A stretch of 64,000 nucleotides of DNA from Lysobacter prati (GCF_009765215.1 NZ_VLNV01000006.1:248001-312000), one strand, 5' to 3'. Positions 36,722-46,570 are shown, numbered from the stretch's first letter. Translations and numbers: made by a program. Notes: a model not told the origin generated them from the sequence alone.

Positions 36722-39193
36722 ATGTCGCCGCCCACCCATGCGCTTGCCCTCAACCACGACAGCGACGAGCGCGCGATCGCATTGCGCGAGGACGGTCGCC
36801 CGGCCGCCGACAGCGGTCTGCTCGCGCAGGCGCTGTCGCGACGCTATTCCGGCCGCATCACCGGCAGCTTTACCCTCCCGGGCAGCGAAGGGCGCTATGC
36901 GGACCTGCCGCGGGACCTGCCACCGGCGTTGGCACAGGCCTTGCGCACACGCGGGATCGAGCGTCTCTACAGCCACCAGGCGCAGGCCTGGGAGGCGGCA
37001 GGCCGAGGCGACAACGTTGCGATCGTCACGCCGACCGCGTCGGGCAAGTCGCTGTGTTACACGCTGCCGGTGGTGGCTGCGGCGATGACCTCGCGCGCCA
37101 AGGCGCTGTACCTGTTTCCGACCAAGGCGCTGGCGCAGGACCAGGTGGCCGAGCTGCTGGAGCTCAATCGCGCCGGCGATCTTGGCGTCAAAGCGTTCAC
37201 CTTCGACGGCGACACCCCGGGCGATGCGCGCCAGGCGATCCGCCTGCACGGCGACATCGTGGTGTCGAACCCGGACATGCTCCACCAGGCGATCCTCCCG
37301 CACCACACCAAGTGGGCGCAGTTCTTCGAGAACCTGCAGTACGTGGTGATCGATGAGGTGCATACCTATCGCGGCGTGTTCGGCAGCCACGTCACCAACG
37401 TGCTGCGCCGGCTCAAGCGGATCTGCGCGTTCTACGGCGCACGGCCGCAGTTCATCCTGTGCTCGGCGACGATCGGCAACCCGCAGGCGCACGCCGAAGC
37501 GCTGATCGAAGACCGCGTGCATGCCATCACCGAATCGGGCGCGCCGACCGGCGACAAGCACGTGCTGCTGTGGAATCCGCCGGTGGTCAATGCCGACCTC
37601 GGCCTGCGCGCCTCGGCGCGCTCGCAGAGCAATCGCATCGCCCGCATTGCGATCAAGTCCGGGCTCAAGACGCTGGTGTTCGCGCAATCGCGGCTGATGG
37701 TCGAGGTGCTGACCAAGTACCTCAAGGACGTGTTCGATCACGACCCGCGCAAACCGCCGCGCATCCGTGCCTACCGCGGCGGTTACCTGCCCAGCGAGCG
37801 TCGCGATGCCGAGCGGGCGATGCGCGATGGCCGCATCGACGGCATCATCTCGACCTCGGCGCTCGAACTCGGCGTCGACATCGGCAGCCTCGACGTCGTT
37901 GTCCTCAACGGTTACCCGGGCACGGTTGCCGCGACCTGGCAGCGATTCGGTCGCGCTGGTCGCAGGCAACAGCCCAGTCTCGGAATCCTGGTTGCCAACT
38001 CGCAGCCGCTGGACCAGTACATGGTGCGGCATCCGGACTTCTTCGCCGACAGCCCGCCCGAGCATGCACGCACCGCGCCGGACCAGCCGCTGATCCTGTT
38101 CGACCACATCCGCTGCGCCGCCTTCGAGCTGCCGTTCAACGTCCGTGAGATGTTCGGGCCGATCGAACCGGAGGTGTACCTGGAAGCGCTGGCCGAGTCC
38201 GCCGTGGTCCATCGAGAGGGCGAGCGCTGGGAGTGGATTGCCGACAGCTACCCGGCCAACGCGGTGTCGCTGCGTTCGGTCGCCGACGGCAACTTCGTCG
38301 TGGTCGACCGCACCGACGGTCGCCAGACCATCATCGCCGAGGTCGATTACTCGGCGGCGGCGCTGACGCTGTACGAGGGGGCGATCCACATGGTCCAGTC
38401 CACGCCGTACCAGGTCGAGCGACTGGACTGGGAAGGGCGCAAGGCCTACGTGCAGCGCACCCATGTCGACTACTACACCGACTCCATCGACTACACCAAG
38501 CTCAAGGTGCTCGAGCGTTTCGATGGCTGCGCCGCGGGCCAGGGCGATGCCAGCCATGGCGAGGTGCACGTGGTCAGGCGGGTGTCGGGCTACAAGAAGA
38601 TCCGCTACTACACCCACGAGAACATCGGCTACGGCCCGGTCAACCTGCCCGACCAGGAACTGCACACCACGTCGGTGTGGTGGCAACTGCCGCAGGCGAC
38701 GTTGTTGTCGTGGTTCTCCAGCCGGCAGGATGCGCTGGATGGCTTTCTCGGGACCGCCTATGCGTTGCACATCGTCGCGACCGTGGCGGTGATGGCCGAC
38801 GCGCGCGATCTGCAGAAAGCGGTTGGCAACGGCGACGGTGCCTGGTTCGACAGCAGCGACCAGGGCGGTCGCGGCACGCTGCGTGGCGTGGAAGGCAGCA
38901 TCGAGCTGGCGGACGTGCAGCAGTTCGTGCCGACGGTCTATCTGTACGACAACTTCCCCGGCGGCGTTGGTCTCAGCGAGCCGCTGTGGCGACGCCAGGA
39001 AGAGCTGGTGATCCGCGCGATGGAGTTGGTCGAACGCTGCGATTGCCGTAGTGGTTGCCCAGCCTGCGTCGGACCGATCCTGGCCGCGAGCGAGGAAGGC
39101 GAGGGCAGCACGCCGAAGGCTCTGGCGCGACGGGTGATGTCGTTGCTGATCGAAGCGCGCGAGCTGGAGTCCGGCCAGGTGGTGGGCGCATGA
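36722..39193 (+). CDS. mrfA: MrfA-type DNA repair helicase (DUF1998)
   Basis: The 823-residue DEAD-like helicase has Walker A TPTASGKSL, a DEVH box (VVIDEVHTYRG), motif III CSATIGNP, helicase C motifs (STSALELGVDIG; QRFGRAGRR) and a C-terminal DUF1998 zinc module, CDCRSGCPACVG, near its end. This layout matches MrfA (YprA) of Bacillus subtilis, which with MrfB repairs mitomycin C adducts without UvrABC. AGGAG precedes the ATG at 36722. The 3' end overlaps mrfB by four bases, strong support for the pair. Confidence 0.9.
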   Translation: MSPPTHALALNHDSDERAIALREDGRPAADSGLLAQALSRRYSGRITGSFTLPGSEGRYADLPRDLPPALAQALRTRGIERLYSHQAQAWEAAGRGDNVAIVTPTASGKSLCYTLPVVAAAMTSRAKALYLFPTKALAQDQVAELLELNRAGDLGVKAFTFDGDTPGDARQAIRLHGDIVVSNPDMLHQAILPHHTKWAQFFENLQYVVIDEVHTYRGVFGSHVTNVLRRLKRICAFYGARPQFILCSATIGNPQAHAEALIEDRVHAITESGAPTGDKHVLLWNPPVVNADLGLRASARSQSNRIARIAIKSGLKTLVFAQSRLMVEVLTKYLKDVFDHDPRKPPRIRAYRGGYLPSERRDAERAMRDGRIDGIISTSALELGVDIGSLDVVVLNGYPGTVAATWQRFGRAGRRQQPSLGILVANSQPLDQYMVRHPDFFADSPPEHARTAPDQPLILFDHIRCAAFELPFNVREMFGPIEPEVYLEALAESAVVHREGERWEWIADSYPANAVSLRSVADGNFVVVDRTDGRQTIIAEVDYSAAALTLYEGAIHMVQSTPYQVERLDWEGRKAYVQRTHVDYYTDSIDYTKLKVLERFDGCAAGQGDASHGEVHVVRRVSGYKKIRYYTHENIGYGPVNLPDQELHTTSVWWQLPQATLLSWFSSRQDALDGFLGTAYALHIVATVAVMADARDLQKAVGNGDGAWFDSSDQGGRGTLRGVEGSIELADVQQFVPTVYLYDNFPGGVGLSEPLWRRQEELVIRAMELVERCDCRSGCPACVGPILAASEEGEGSTPKALARRVMSLLIEARELESGQVVGA

Positions 39194-40059
39194 CGGTCAC
39201 CCTCGAGAAGCTGCGCGCGCTGCGCAGGCAGGCTGGCGAAACGGCAAGCGCAAATCGCGCAGACGGGGGCGGGATTCCGCAGGCGCTGTTTGCTGCGCCC
39301 ACTGCCGGGGTACCGCGGCCTGATCCGGGCGCTCAGCTGGATGCGCTGCGACGCATGCTCGGCGTGCGCCAGCGCCACGCGCCCGCTCCATTGACCTCCC
39401 GCGATCGCAGCATCACGGGCATCGAGATCGAACCTGGACTGTTCCTGGCCGAATCCATGCGCCCCATGCACGCACCGCCGTCGGTACCGCTGGCGTTCGC
39501 CAAACGCGAAGACTCCGTGGACACGGATGCGTTGCTGTTCTTCGACACCGAGACCACCGGACTGGCCGGCGGCACCGGCACCCGCGCTTTCATGATCGGC
39601 GCCGCCGACTGGAGCGCCGGCACGCTGCGCATCCGCCAGCTGACCATCACCACGCTGGCGGCCGAGCCGGCCATGCTGCGCACGTTCGCGCAGTGGCTGT
39701 CACCGCGAACTGTGCTGTGCAGCTATAACGGGCGCTGCTACGACGCGCCGCTGCTGAAGACCCGCTTCCGCCTGGCGCGCATGGGCGATCCGATCAGCGC
39801 GCTCGACCACGTCGACCTGCTGTTCCCGACCCGGCGCCGTTACCGCGGCGTGTGGGAGAACTGCCGACTGGCCACCATCGAGCGCGAGGCGCTGCGCATC
39901 GTGCGCGAAGACGACCTGCCGGGCTCGGAAGCACCGGCGGCATGGCTGTCGTTCCTGCGCGGCGGCTCGTCGCACAACCTGCGCCGTGTCGCCGAGCACA
40001 ACCTGCAGGACGTGGTGACGCTGGGGCGTCTGTTCGTGCACCTGGCCGAGGCAGCGTAG
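39190..40059 (+). CDS. mrfB: MrfB-type exonuclease (RNase H-like)
   Basis: A 289-residue protein. After a variable N-terminal 100 residues it has a DEDD-type exonuclease core: FFDTETTGLAGGTGT (D and E), CSYNGRCYDAPLLKTRF, and AEHNLQDVVTLGRL with the final Asp. In Bacillus subtilis MrfB (YprB) is the 3'-5' exonuclease of mitomycin repair acting with MrfA. Its ATG overlaps the helicase stop (ATGA at 39190-39193). The kptA gene converges on it nine bases later. Confidence 0.88.
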   Translation: MTVTLEKLRALRRQAGETASANRADGGGIPQALFAAPTAGVPRPDPGAQLDALRRMLGVRQRHAPAPLTSRDRSITGIEIEPGLFLAESMRPMHAPPSVPLAFAKREDSVDTDALLFFDTETTGLAGGTGTRAFMIGAADWSAGTLRIRQLTITTLAAEPAMLRTFAQWLSPRTVLCSYNGRCYDAPLLKTRFRLARMGDPISALDHVDLLFPTRRRYRGVWENCRLATIEREALRIVREDDLPGSEAPAAWLSFLRGGSSHNLRRVAEHNLQDVVTLGRLFVHLAEAA

Positions 40060-40068
40060 TGCGTTCGC

Positions 40069-40611
40069 TCAGGTGGTGATGAACGCATTCGGGATCGGGC
40101 CCGTCAGCCACACGCCATTGTCGGCCAGATAGAACTCGTAACCCTGCTGGTGCATTCGCCGGGATTCGATCGTCAGCACGACCGGCGTGCCATGGCGCTG
40201 TCCCACCTGCGCGGCGGCGGCGATGTCTGCCGACAGGTGGACGTGGTGGCGGAGGCCGGGCCGCAGTCCTTCGGCGAGGATCGCGTCGAGGAAGTGCGTG
40301 GCCGTGCCATGGAACAGGCGTTCTGGCGGCAACGCAGGCTCGCGCTGGATGGCAACGGCATCGGTCGAATGCCCCTGCACCGCGCGGATGCGCTGGCCAC
40401 ACCCGGACAAGGCGAAGCGTTGCTTGTCGTTGCCTTCCACGACGGCACGGATCAAGCGCGGGTCGAGCAGGTGCCCGGCCTGACGCGCACTTGCGATCAG
40501 GTCGTCGATGTCTGCCCATCCTTCGCGATCCAGCGTCAGGCCGATCGCGCCGGGTGCATGACGCAGTACGTAGCTGAGGTATCTGCTGGTGTCGGTGAGT
40601 CTTCTACGCAT
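40069..40611 (-). CDS. kptA: RNA 2'-phosphotransferase (Tpt1/KptA)
   Basis: A 180-residue enzyme that moves an internal 2'-phosphate from RNA to NAD+. It has the N-terminal winged helix (LSYVLRHAPGAIGLTLDREG; WADIDDLI) with the catalytic Arg-His pair, and the ADP-ribosyltransferase-like C-half (LFHGTATHFLDAILAEGL; HHVHLSADIAAAAQVG). All are signatures of KptA. Length is normal. The bacterial role is unclear because the yeast tRNA-splicing substrate is absent. It stands alone, converging on mrfB. Confidence 0.93.
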   Translation of the reverse strand: MRRRLTDTSRYLSYVLRHAPGAIGLTLDREGWADIDDLIASARQAGHLLDPRLIRAVVEGNDKQRFALSGCGQRIRAVQGHSTDAVAIQREPALPPERLFHGTATHFLDAILAEGLRPGLRHHVHLSADIAAAAQVGQRHGTPVVLTIESRRMHQQGYEFYLADNGVWLTGPIPNAFITT

Positions 40612-40875
40612 TGATGCTGCCGCCGTACACGTGCGCGGTTTCCCGGCCCGGCGCCGTCATCGGCGCGGGCAGGGAGAAAACGAGAGGTCGCATACAGTCC
40701 CCCAACTGTAATGTGACAGGGGTCCGAATCTAGCAGCCCTTTGCCGTGCTCGCCCAGCACGCGCGCAAGAAAAAGTCGCGGTCGAATCAGCGTCCGCTAT
40801 TCAGCTGGCGCCGTGATGTCCGGGCCATGGCCTGCGGCTCGTTGGAGCACTTGGGCCTTGGACCGGAGCAGTGCA

Positions 40876-42216
40876 ATGCCGTCATACATCAGGCTCGGCC
40901 TGGGGCCTGTCCTTGCGCTGGCGTTGGCAGGCTGCTCCTCGGGCGACATGGGCGCCGAGTCCGGTGCTTCCAGGCCCATAGTCCAGATCGCACCGATCCC
41001 CGGGCTGAAGGTGCGCCCCCTGACCGACCGTACCTTCGAACGAACCGAAGCGCGGCGGGCGCGTGGCGAGTACCTGGCCGAGGGCATCCTCGCCTGCGTC
41101 GTCTGCCACTCCGAACGCGACTGGCACAAGCCGGGCGGTCCCATCGTCGCTGGCCGCGCGTTTGCGGGCCGGGTCTGGAAGACCGACGGCAAGACCTGGC
41201 TGGTCGCGCCGAACATCACGCCCGAGCCGTATACCGGCGCGGGTCGATGGAGCGACGACATGTTCGCCCGCGCCATCCGCGAGGGCATTGGTCACGATGG
41301 CCGGCTGCTGCATCCGCAGATGTGGTACCGGTCGTTCCGCCAGCTTTCCGATGAGGACCTGGCATCGGTAGTCGTGTATCTGCGATCGCTGCCCGCTGTG
41401 CGCAATACCCTGCCGCAGTCAGTGCTGTCGGACGAGCAGGTCAAGCGCTTTGTCGGCGAACCCAGGCCGATCACCGCACCAGTGCCAGAGCCGCCGCATG
41501 CCACGCCCGAAGAGCGGGGCCGTTATCTCGCCGGGCTTGCCGACTGCGGTGGCTGCCACACGCTGTGGGACGGCAAGCGTCTGCCCGGCGCCTTTGCGGG
41601 CGGCAACGATATCGGGCGGGATGGACGCAAGCTGTTCAGCGCCAACATCACTCCCAACCCGACCGGCATGTCGTACGACGCCGCGGGCTTCATCCAGGTA
41701 ATCCGCACCGGCAAGGCCGGGCTGCTCGCGCCGGAGATGCCTTGGCTCTTCTATCGTCGCCTCAACGACGCCGACCTCACCGCTTTGCACGCATTCCTCA
41801 AGACGCGCTATCCCGTCGCGCATCGCATCAGCAATCTGGGCCCAGCCACCGCCTGCGAGGTGTGCGGAGGCGTGCATCCACTGGGAAGCGCCAACCACCT
41901 CGTGCCGATTCGCGGGATAGCCGTGCCTGAGCGCCTGCTACGCGATTACGTCGGCAGTTACCGGATCGACGAGTACGACTGGACCCTGCGGATCGAGCTG
42001 CAGCACGGCAAGTTGCACGTGATCGATGGTGAGGCACCGCCGAAGGAGTTGGTGGCGCTGACGCAGTCCCGATTCGCCATGGACGGTGGGCTTGGGCCGC
42101 TGCAATTCGAGCGCGATGGCGAAGGTCGCGTCGCGCGCGTGATTTCCGAAGACGTTGAAGATGTGCCGCTGGAGCGCATCGCCGAGACTGCAGGGAAGGC
42201 CGCTGGCTCGCCGTAG
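40876..42216 (+). CDS. Di-heme cytochrome c lipoprotein
   Basis: A 446-residue exported lipoprotein: signal with lipobox LALAGC. Two cytochrome c domains follow, with heme motifs CVVCH (about residue 75) and CGGCH (about 220) and distal Met-containing segments. A CEVCGGVH further on is not a canonical heme motif. The last 90 residues (LLRDYVGSYRIDEYDWTLRI) form a beta domain like DUF3471, unusual on a cytochrome. Its partner in electron transfer is not evident. The 264 bases upstream hold no gene. Confidence 0.82.
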   Translation: MPSYIRLGLGPVLALALAGCSSGDMGAESGASRPIVQIAPIPGLKVRPLTDRTFERTEARRARGEYLAEGILACVVCHSERDWHKPGGPIVAGRAFAGRVWKTDGKTWLVAPNITPEPYTGAGRWSDDMFARAIREGIGHDGRLLHPQMWYRSFRQLSDEDLASVVVYLRSLPAVRNTLPQSVLSDEQVKRFVGEPRPITAPVPEPPHATPEERGRYLAGLADCGGCHTLWDGKRLPGAFAGGNDIGRDGRKLFSANITPNPTGMSYDAAGFIQVIRTGKAGLLAPEMPWLFYRRLNDADLTALHAFLKTRYPVAHRISNLGPATACEVCGGVHPLGSANHLVPIRGIAVPERLLRDYVGSYRIDEYDWTLRIELQHGKLHVIDGEAPPKELVALTQSRFAMDGGLGPLQFERDGEGRVARVISEDVEDVPLERIAETAGKAAGSP

Positions 42217-42376
42217 CGCGCGGCTCATCGTGTCGCCGCAGATTGTTGCGCTGGGGGCAACACATAGGGTCTGCCGCTAGTGCTACCCAGGGTGCGAGAG
42301 TGTCTCTAATCTCGCCTGCCAACCCAATACCCGGTCAAGCCCCAAGTGCGCCTCGGGGTCTTGATGGCAGGAAATC

Positions 42377-43438
42377 ATGCGTTCCCAACTCATTGGCAAG
42401 TGGCTGCTGGCAGCCACTGCGATCTCGTTTTGCTCCATAGGAACCGCCCAGGCACACGCCCGCGAAGATTGCACCAGCGGCCGCACCCGGCTTCCCCCCA
42501 TTGTCAACCTGCGCGTCGACAACGACGTGATCGGCGGCCAGGACCAGGGCTACAGCAACGGCGTGCAGCTGACGCTGGTATCGCCCAACCTTCGCGACTA
42601 CACCAATGATCCCTGCATCCCGCGGCTGGCCCAGTGGGTCAACCGCTACCTGGGGGCGCTGCAGGCGGAAACGTTCGAGCAGCAGAACATGATCGCCACC
42701 TTCGCCCAGGGCATCTTCACTCCGACCGATTTCAGTCGCAGTGACCTGATCGAGGACGACCGGCCGTATGCAGCCGCGCTGCTGGTCGGCCTGGGCTACA
42801 ACGCACGCGAAGGCGACAAGCTGCGCACCACCCAGTTGCAGGTCGGCATCGTCGGGCCGGCTGCGCTCGGCAAGGAGACCCAGGATGCCGTGCACCAGAT
42901 CACCGGCAGCGAGAAATTCCGCGGTTGGGACAACCAGCTCGAGAACGAGCCGGTCTTCCGCATCGTCCACGAGCGCATGCGTCGCTTCTCCTCAAGCGAC
43001 GGCGCGCGAGGGTGGGGATGGGACACGATTGCCCATTACGGTGGCAGCTTCGGCAACCTCGCGACCTATCTCAACACCGGCGCGGAGTTCCGATTCGGCG
43101 TCAACCTTCCCGACGACTTTGGCAGTACACCGCTACGCCCGGCAGGCGAGAACACGGCCCCCACGCGCGAGCCGCAGAGCCAGTACGTGCCTGGTGCACA
43201 TCTGTTCGTGACCTTCGATACGCGCTGGGTGTTCTACGACATCACGCTGGATGGCAACACCTTTCGCGACAGCCACAGCGTCGACAAGCGCCATGCCGCG
43301 GCCAACATCGGCTATGGCGTGGCGCTGATGCGGCATCGCTGGAAGTTCGCATTGGCTCGTTACCACGGCACGCGCGAGTTTCATGGCCAGCGTGAGACGC
43401 CGGTGTTCGGGAGCTTCACGATCAGTCGGGCGTTCTGA
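42377..43438 (+). CDS. lpxR: Lipid A deacylase, LpxR family
   Basis: A 353-residue outer-membrane beta-barrel enzyme with a signal peptide (cut after AQAHA). The LpxR features are clear: N-terminal NLRVDNDVIGGQDQGYSNGV with the Asn/Asp active-site region, DRPYAAALLVGLGYN, HERMR, and a C-terminal barrel strand ending in Phe (GSFTISRAF). LpxR removes the 3'-acyloxyacyl group of lipid A, remodelling LPS. Length fits. It is monocistronic, 160 bases after the cytochrome gene. Confidence 0.88.
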   Translation: MRSQLIGKWLLAATAISFCSIGTAQAHAREDCTSGRTRLPPIVNLRVDNDVIGGQDQGYSNGVQLTLVSPNLRDYTNDPCIPRLAQWVNRYLGALQAETFEQQNMIATFAQGIFTPTDFSRSDLIEDDRPYAAALLVGLGYNAREGDKLRTTQLQVGIVGPAALGKETQDAVHQITGSEKFRGWDNQLENEPVFRIVHERMRRFSSSDGARGWGWDTIAHYGGSFGNLATYLNTGAEFRFGVNLPDDFGSTPLRPAGENTAPTREPQSQYVPGAHLFVTFDTRWVFYDITLDGNTFRDSHSVDKRHAAANIGYGVALMRHRWKFALARYHGTREFHGQRETPVFGSFTISRAF

Positions 43439-43510
43439 TTTTCAGGCAGGCTTGCTGCCGTGATCCGGCGTCCTTAAGCTCAGGCCGCCGTTGCCGGCAT
43501 CGGAGGTCAC

Positions 43511-43882
43511 ATGGCCGCACAGACACGATCACTCGTCGCCTTTGCCCACGTCGCTGACGTCGAGCGGAGCATCAGGTTCTACGCCGACCTCGGTTTCAAG
43601 GCGGCCAACACGGTGGTCCCGGATGGGAAGACGGCGCCTGTCTGGGCCTGGCTTGCGAGTGAAAAGGCCAACCTCATGGTCGGTACCGCATCCGGGCCGA
43701 TCGATGCATCCCAGCAGGCCGTGCTCTTCTATCTCTATTACGACGACATCAAGCAGACTCGCGCCGCCCTGGTGGACCTTGGCCATCGTCCAGGTGAGAT
43801 CAAGCATCCCTTCTACATGCCAGGCGGCGAGTGCAGGCTTGAGGATCCGGATGGTTATGTGTTGATGCTGGCCCAGATATAG
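43511..43882 (+). CDS. VOC-family (glyoxalase/bleomycin-resistance fold) protein
   Basis: A 123-residue protein with the paired beta-alpha-beta-beta-beta units of VOC proteins: VAFAHVADVERSIRFYADLG at the start, then GGECRLEDPDGYVLMLAQI at the end. The second-half metal-ligand position (LEDPDGYVLML) is intact. The substrate is unknown; sequestration of a small compound or a metal-dependent reaction are both possible. Confidence 0.85.
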   Translation: MAAQTRSLVAFAHVADVERSIRFYADLGFKAANTVVPDGKTAPVWAWLASEKANLMVGTASGPIDASQQAVLFYLYYDDIKQTRAALVDLGHRPGEIKHPFYMPGGECRLEDPDGYVLMLAQI

Positions 43883-43966
43883 CGGACATCCAGGTCCGAT
43901 TTCGACTCGTGTGAGGTGAGCGGACCGGGCGATCGCGTCCGCGCTTCCTGCTGGAGTGTTCGCTGG

Positions 43967-44533
43967 TCAGCGACCGTTCCTGGACACGCTATACGTCAGC
44001 TCAGCGAAACCAGTCCCCACCTGTGTTACGGAGACAAGCGCCAAGTCAGGGCTCAACACTCGTCGCGGGAACAATGGCTTGCCCCTCCCGAGAGTCACCG
44101 ACCCGATCTGCACGATGATCTCGTCCAGCAGGCCGGCATCGTGGAACTGGCCGGCAAGATCGCCGCCTCCCATGACCCAGATGTTCCTGCCTGCTGCAGC
44201 CGCCTGCATCTCGTGGTGCAGGGCGGTCACATCACCGTTGGCAAAAGATACCTTTGCGCCGGGGATGACCGGAAGCTTCCGACTGGTGAACACCCATGTT
44301 GGCTGCGTGTAGGGCCACGGGGAACCGGTCTGGTCGGATACCTCTTGCGCGTGGCGGAGGATCCACTCGTAGGTTGCCGAACCCATCGCGATCGCACCAA
44401 CGTCTTTGATGAAGGCTGGATAGCTCGTCTGGCTGATGTCTCCCAACGCAAACAGCCAGTCAAGGGAGTCGTCTTCTGTAGCAAGGAATCCATCAAGGCT
44501 GGAGGACGTGTAGTACTGCGTCTTCAAGTGCAC
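43967..44533 (-). CDS. RibD C-terminal-domain reductase family protein
   Basis: A 188-residue DHFR-like protein: QYYTSSSLDGFLATEDDSLD, AIAMGSATYEWIL, VMGGGDLAGQFHDAGLLDEI, VQIGSVTLGRGKPLFP. This is the YyaP/YwjB-type stand-alone family with an NADPH-binding fold and unknown substrate. It is the second member of this superfamily in the window (the other is at 24766-25326), but the two differ clearly in sequence and are not a recent duplication. Confidence 0.86.
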   Translation of the reverse strand: MHLKTQYYTSSSLDGFLATEDDSLDWLFALGDISQTSYPAFIKDVGAIAMGSATYEWILRHAQEVSDQTGSPWPYTQPTWVFTSRKLPVIPGAKVSFANGDVTALHHEMQAAAAGRNIWVMGGGDLAGQFHDAGLLDEIIVQIGSVTLGRGKPLFPRRVLSPDLALVSVTQVGTGFAELTYSVSRNGR

Positions 44534-44640
44534 ACCTGCGGGGAGGGGACGGCCCTACAAGGTACACGCGTTGCCTGGACGCCAGAATGCACCGTTTGGC
44601 CGGTGGAGGCGAAGGAGCCGGTCGCATGCAAGCGCCAGCA

Positions 44641-44832
44641 CTAGACAGCGTCAGAATCGCTGGACTCCGGAGGAACAACCTGCAAGGCGTTCAGTGGATA
44701 CCTGTGGCGATGGGCTCTTCCGTCAACAGACCACGAGCACAGGGCTAGACCATCGGACACTGATCCCACGGTCATGAGGGGGCTGCCTTCCCTTAGCTCG
44801 ACAACGTCACCAGCTTCAAATTGATAGTCCAT
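44641..44832 (-). CDS. Small YodC-like protein (DUF2158)
   Basis: A 63-residue protein: FEAGDVVELREGSPLMTVGS then ALCSWSVDGRAHRHRYPLNA. This is the short beta-barrel pattern of the DUF2158/YodC family (GDxVxLxSGGPxMTV...CxW). Function is unknown. It lies 107 bases downstream of the reductase gene's start, on the same strand. Confidence 0.8.
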   Translation of the reverse strand: MDYQFEAGDVVELREGSPLMTVGSVSDGLALCSWSVDGRAHRHRYPLNALQVVPPESSDSDAV

Positions 44833-44882
44833 TGCAGTTCTCGTTTGCTGTAAGCGGGGTCCCGGATCTTCCGACTGAGCGA

Positions 44883-45113
44883 TCAGACGGGCCGGATATC
44901 ACCCAGGGCACTCATTTCCTGTACCACTCTGTCACGCATCTGGTGAAGGAGTGCCTTGTTTGGTCCCTGCGCCATGGCCATCTCGGCATTGCGCAGCAGG
45001 CACCAGAGTTGCTGCAAGAGCAGGCAGTCGTCATCAGCACGAGCCGCGAAGATGACCTTGCGAACTCGTGTCTGCACCGCAAGCATGTCGGTTCCGATAG
45101 GTAGATTCAGCAT
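44883..45113 (-). CDS. Hypothetical protein
   Basis: A 76-residue helical protein (MLNLPIGTDMLAVQTRVRKV..., LLHQMRDRVVQEMSALGDI). No family is recognised. It lies upstream of the DUF2158 gene on the same strand. A strong inverted repeat (45142-45179) precedes it. Confidence 0.5.
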   Translation of the reverse strand: MLNLPIGTDMLAVQTRVRKVIFAARADDDCLLLQQLWCLLRNAEMAMAQGPNKALLHQMRDRVVQEMSALGDIRPV

Positions 45114-45805
45114 GGCAGCCTCCCGGCTGGGCCAGATATACGAAAGCCGCCAGCTCTCACTAGAGAATTGGCGGCTTTCCGACGTTCGACGACGTCGACC
45201 ACGTCCGGTTCGTCCAGGAGATCAACTTGTTCGTCTACTCCTCGTTGCCATCGTGGCATCAGTCACCTTACTCCACTGAACGAGTTCCAACGTGACGGTA
45301 GTACCGCACAATCCTTACCTGGTAGTAACAATCTGCCGCATTCATCGGATGAGCCTGAGCTGAGGGTAACTGCCTCCTGCACGAACGCGTGCACGGCGGG
45401 CTTTCGATACTGCCGCGCAGATTGCCAAGAGATGCGTGCATTCTTGGCGCGCAAATAGGCAGAAATCCGGGGCTTCAACGGGAGCATTGCGATTCGTCTG
45501 CGCGAGGCGTAGAACATGGATAGCGGGCAATAGAAATTGCCTCGCGGCCGGTCACAACACGGCATCAATAAAAAGGCAGTAGCCCGCGGTCCCTCCCGGT
45601 CTATCCACGCCATTGCGCGCTTACGGAGTAAGCGTCTTTCGACGAACCCCAACCGTTTGCCGCGGGCACACCGCCCCGGCTGATCGACGTTCGCGCTTGC
45701 TCTGCACTACGCAGTGAACCATTCGAACAATTCCCCATGTGGATTCCGCCACGTGGCTTGGCATCGCTGCGCCTGCCCGAACGCACTCTCACCAGATCGT
45801 TCCCA
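45114..45805. other. Long interval without a recognisable gene
   Basis: Several frames are open but none reads like protein. The interval holds an 11-bp inverted repeat at 45142-45179. GC is lower than in the neighbouring genes. It may contain regulatory sequence for the operon starting at 45806. Confidence 0.55.
45142..45179. terminator. Bidirectional hairpin
   Basis: GAAAGCCGCCA (45142-45152) and TGGCGGCTTTC (45169-45179) are perfectly complementary with a 16-base loop. The short A and T ends allow weak termination either way. It lies 29 bases before the start of the minus-strand gene, so it may instead be a control element. Confidence 0.5.
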
Positions 45806-46555
45806 ATGGATACGAAGATGGACAACTTGCTAAGAGCAGTCCTTGAGGCACACGGCGACCTCGAGAAGTGGGCCGGGCTCAGACAGATCACGGCTGACTT
45901 GTCCCTGGGAGGTCCCTTTTGGGCCGCCAGAGGATGGGCCGATGTCTACACGGGCCAAACAGTCACCCTCGACCCACACAATCAACACATCCAGTTTGCG
46001 CCGTTCACTGGCGCCGGCCGCACGTCCGTAATGGATGTGGATCCCGAACGCGTCGCCCTGACTTCCAACGATGGTGAAGTCGTCGAGGATCGTCTGCATC
46101 CGCGCGATTCGTTCCCCTTGCCATTCGATCCCATGACCACTCCGTGGGATGCAATCCAGGTGGCTTACTTCACCAGCGCTGCGGTCTGGAATTACCTGAC
46201 TGCTCCTTTCGTGTTCGCGCGGTCCGGCGTAGAAGCCAGGGAGATCGAGCCGTGGACAGAGGGCAGCGAGACCTGGCGACGACTGGCGGTGACGTTCCCG
46301 AAGTCGAACGCAAACCACAATGCCGAGCAGGTCTTCTACTTCGACGATGCGTTCATGCAAAGGCGCATGGATTATTCGCCCGACGTCACCGGCAGCCCTC
46401 CTGTAGCGCACTACAGCGACGATCACAGGACCTTCGACGGCTTCGTCTTTCCCACTCGCCGACGTGTCTACCTCCACGACGCGAATGGCATCGCAGACAA
46501 GAGCTTCGCGCCCATCACGATGGATGTGACCTCCATCGTCCTCGAACGGGCCTAG
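45806..46555 (+). CDS. Conserved hypothetical protein
   Basis: A 249-residue soluble protein beginning MDTKMDNLLRAVLEAHGDLE with KWAGLRQITADLSLGG. It has beta-rich repeats such as VALTSNDGEVVEDRLHPRDS. It resembles proteins annotated only as hypothetical that carry the LxAHGGLxxW start. No catalytic motif can be assigned. It is followed after 15 bases by a small exported protein and then cytochrome P460, so the three may form an operon. Confidence 0.65.
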   Translation: MDTKMDNLLRAVLEAHGDLEKWAGLRQITADLSLGGPFWAARGWADVYTGQTVTLDPHNQHIQFAPFTGAGRTSVMDVDPERVALTSNDGEVVEDRLHPRDSFPLPFDPMTTPWDAIQVAYFTSAAVWNYLTAPFVFARSGVEAREIEPWTEGSETWRRLAVTFPKSNANHNAEQVFYFDDAFMQRRMDYSPDVTGSPPVAHYSDDHRTFDGFVFPTRRRVYLHDANGIADKSFAPITMDVTSIVLERA

Positions 46556-46570
46556 AACACGGAGAAGGGA

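Noticed and set aside
36644-38770. Long minus-strand frame across mrfA
   Set aside because: Antisense of a clear helicase gene with intact motifs; the same applies to the plus-strand frame across dxs (29028-32162).
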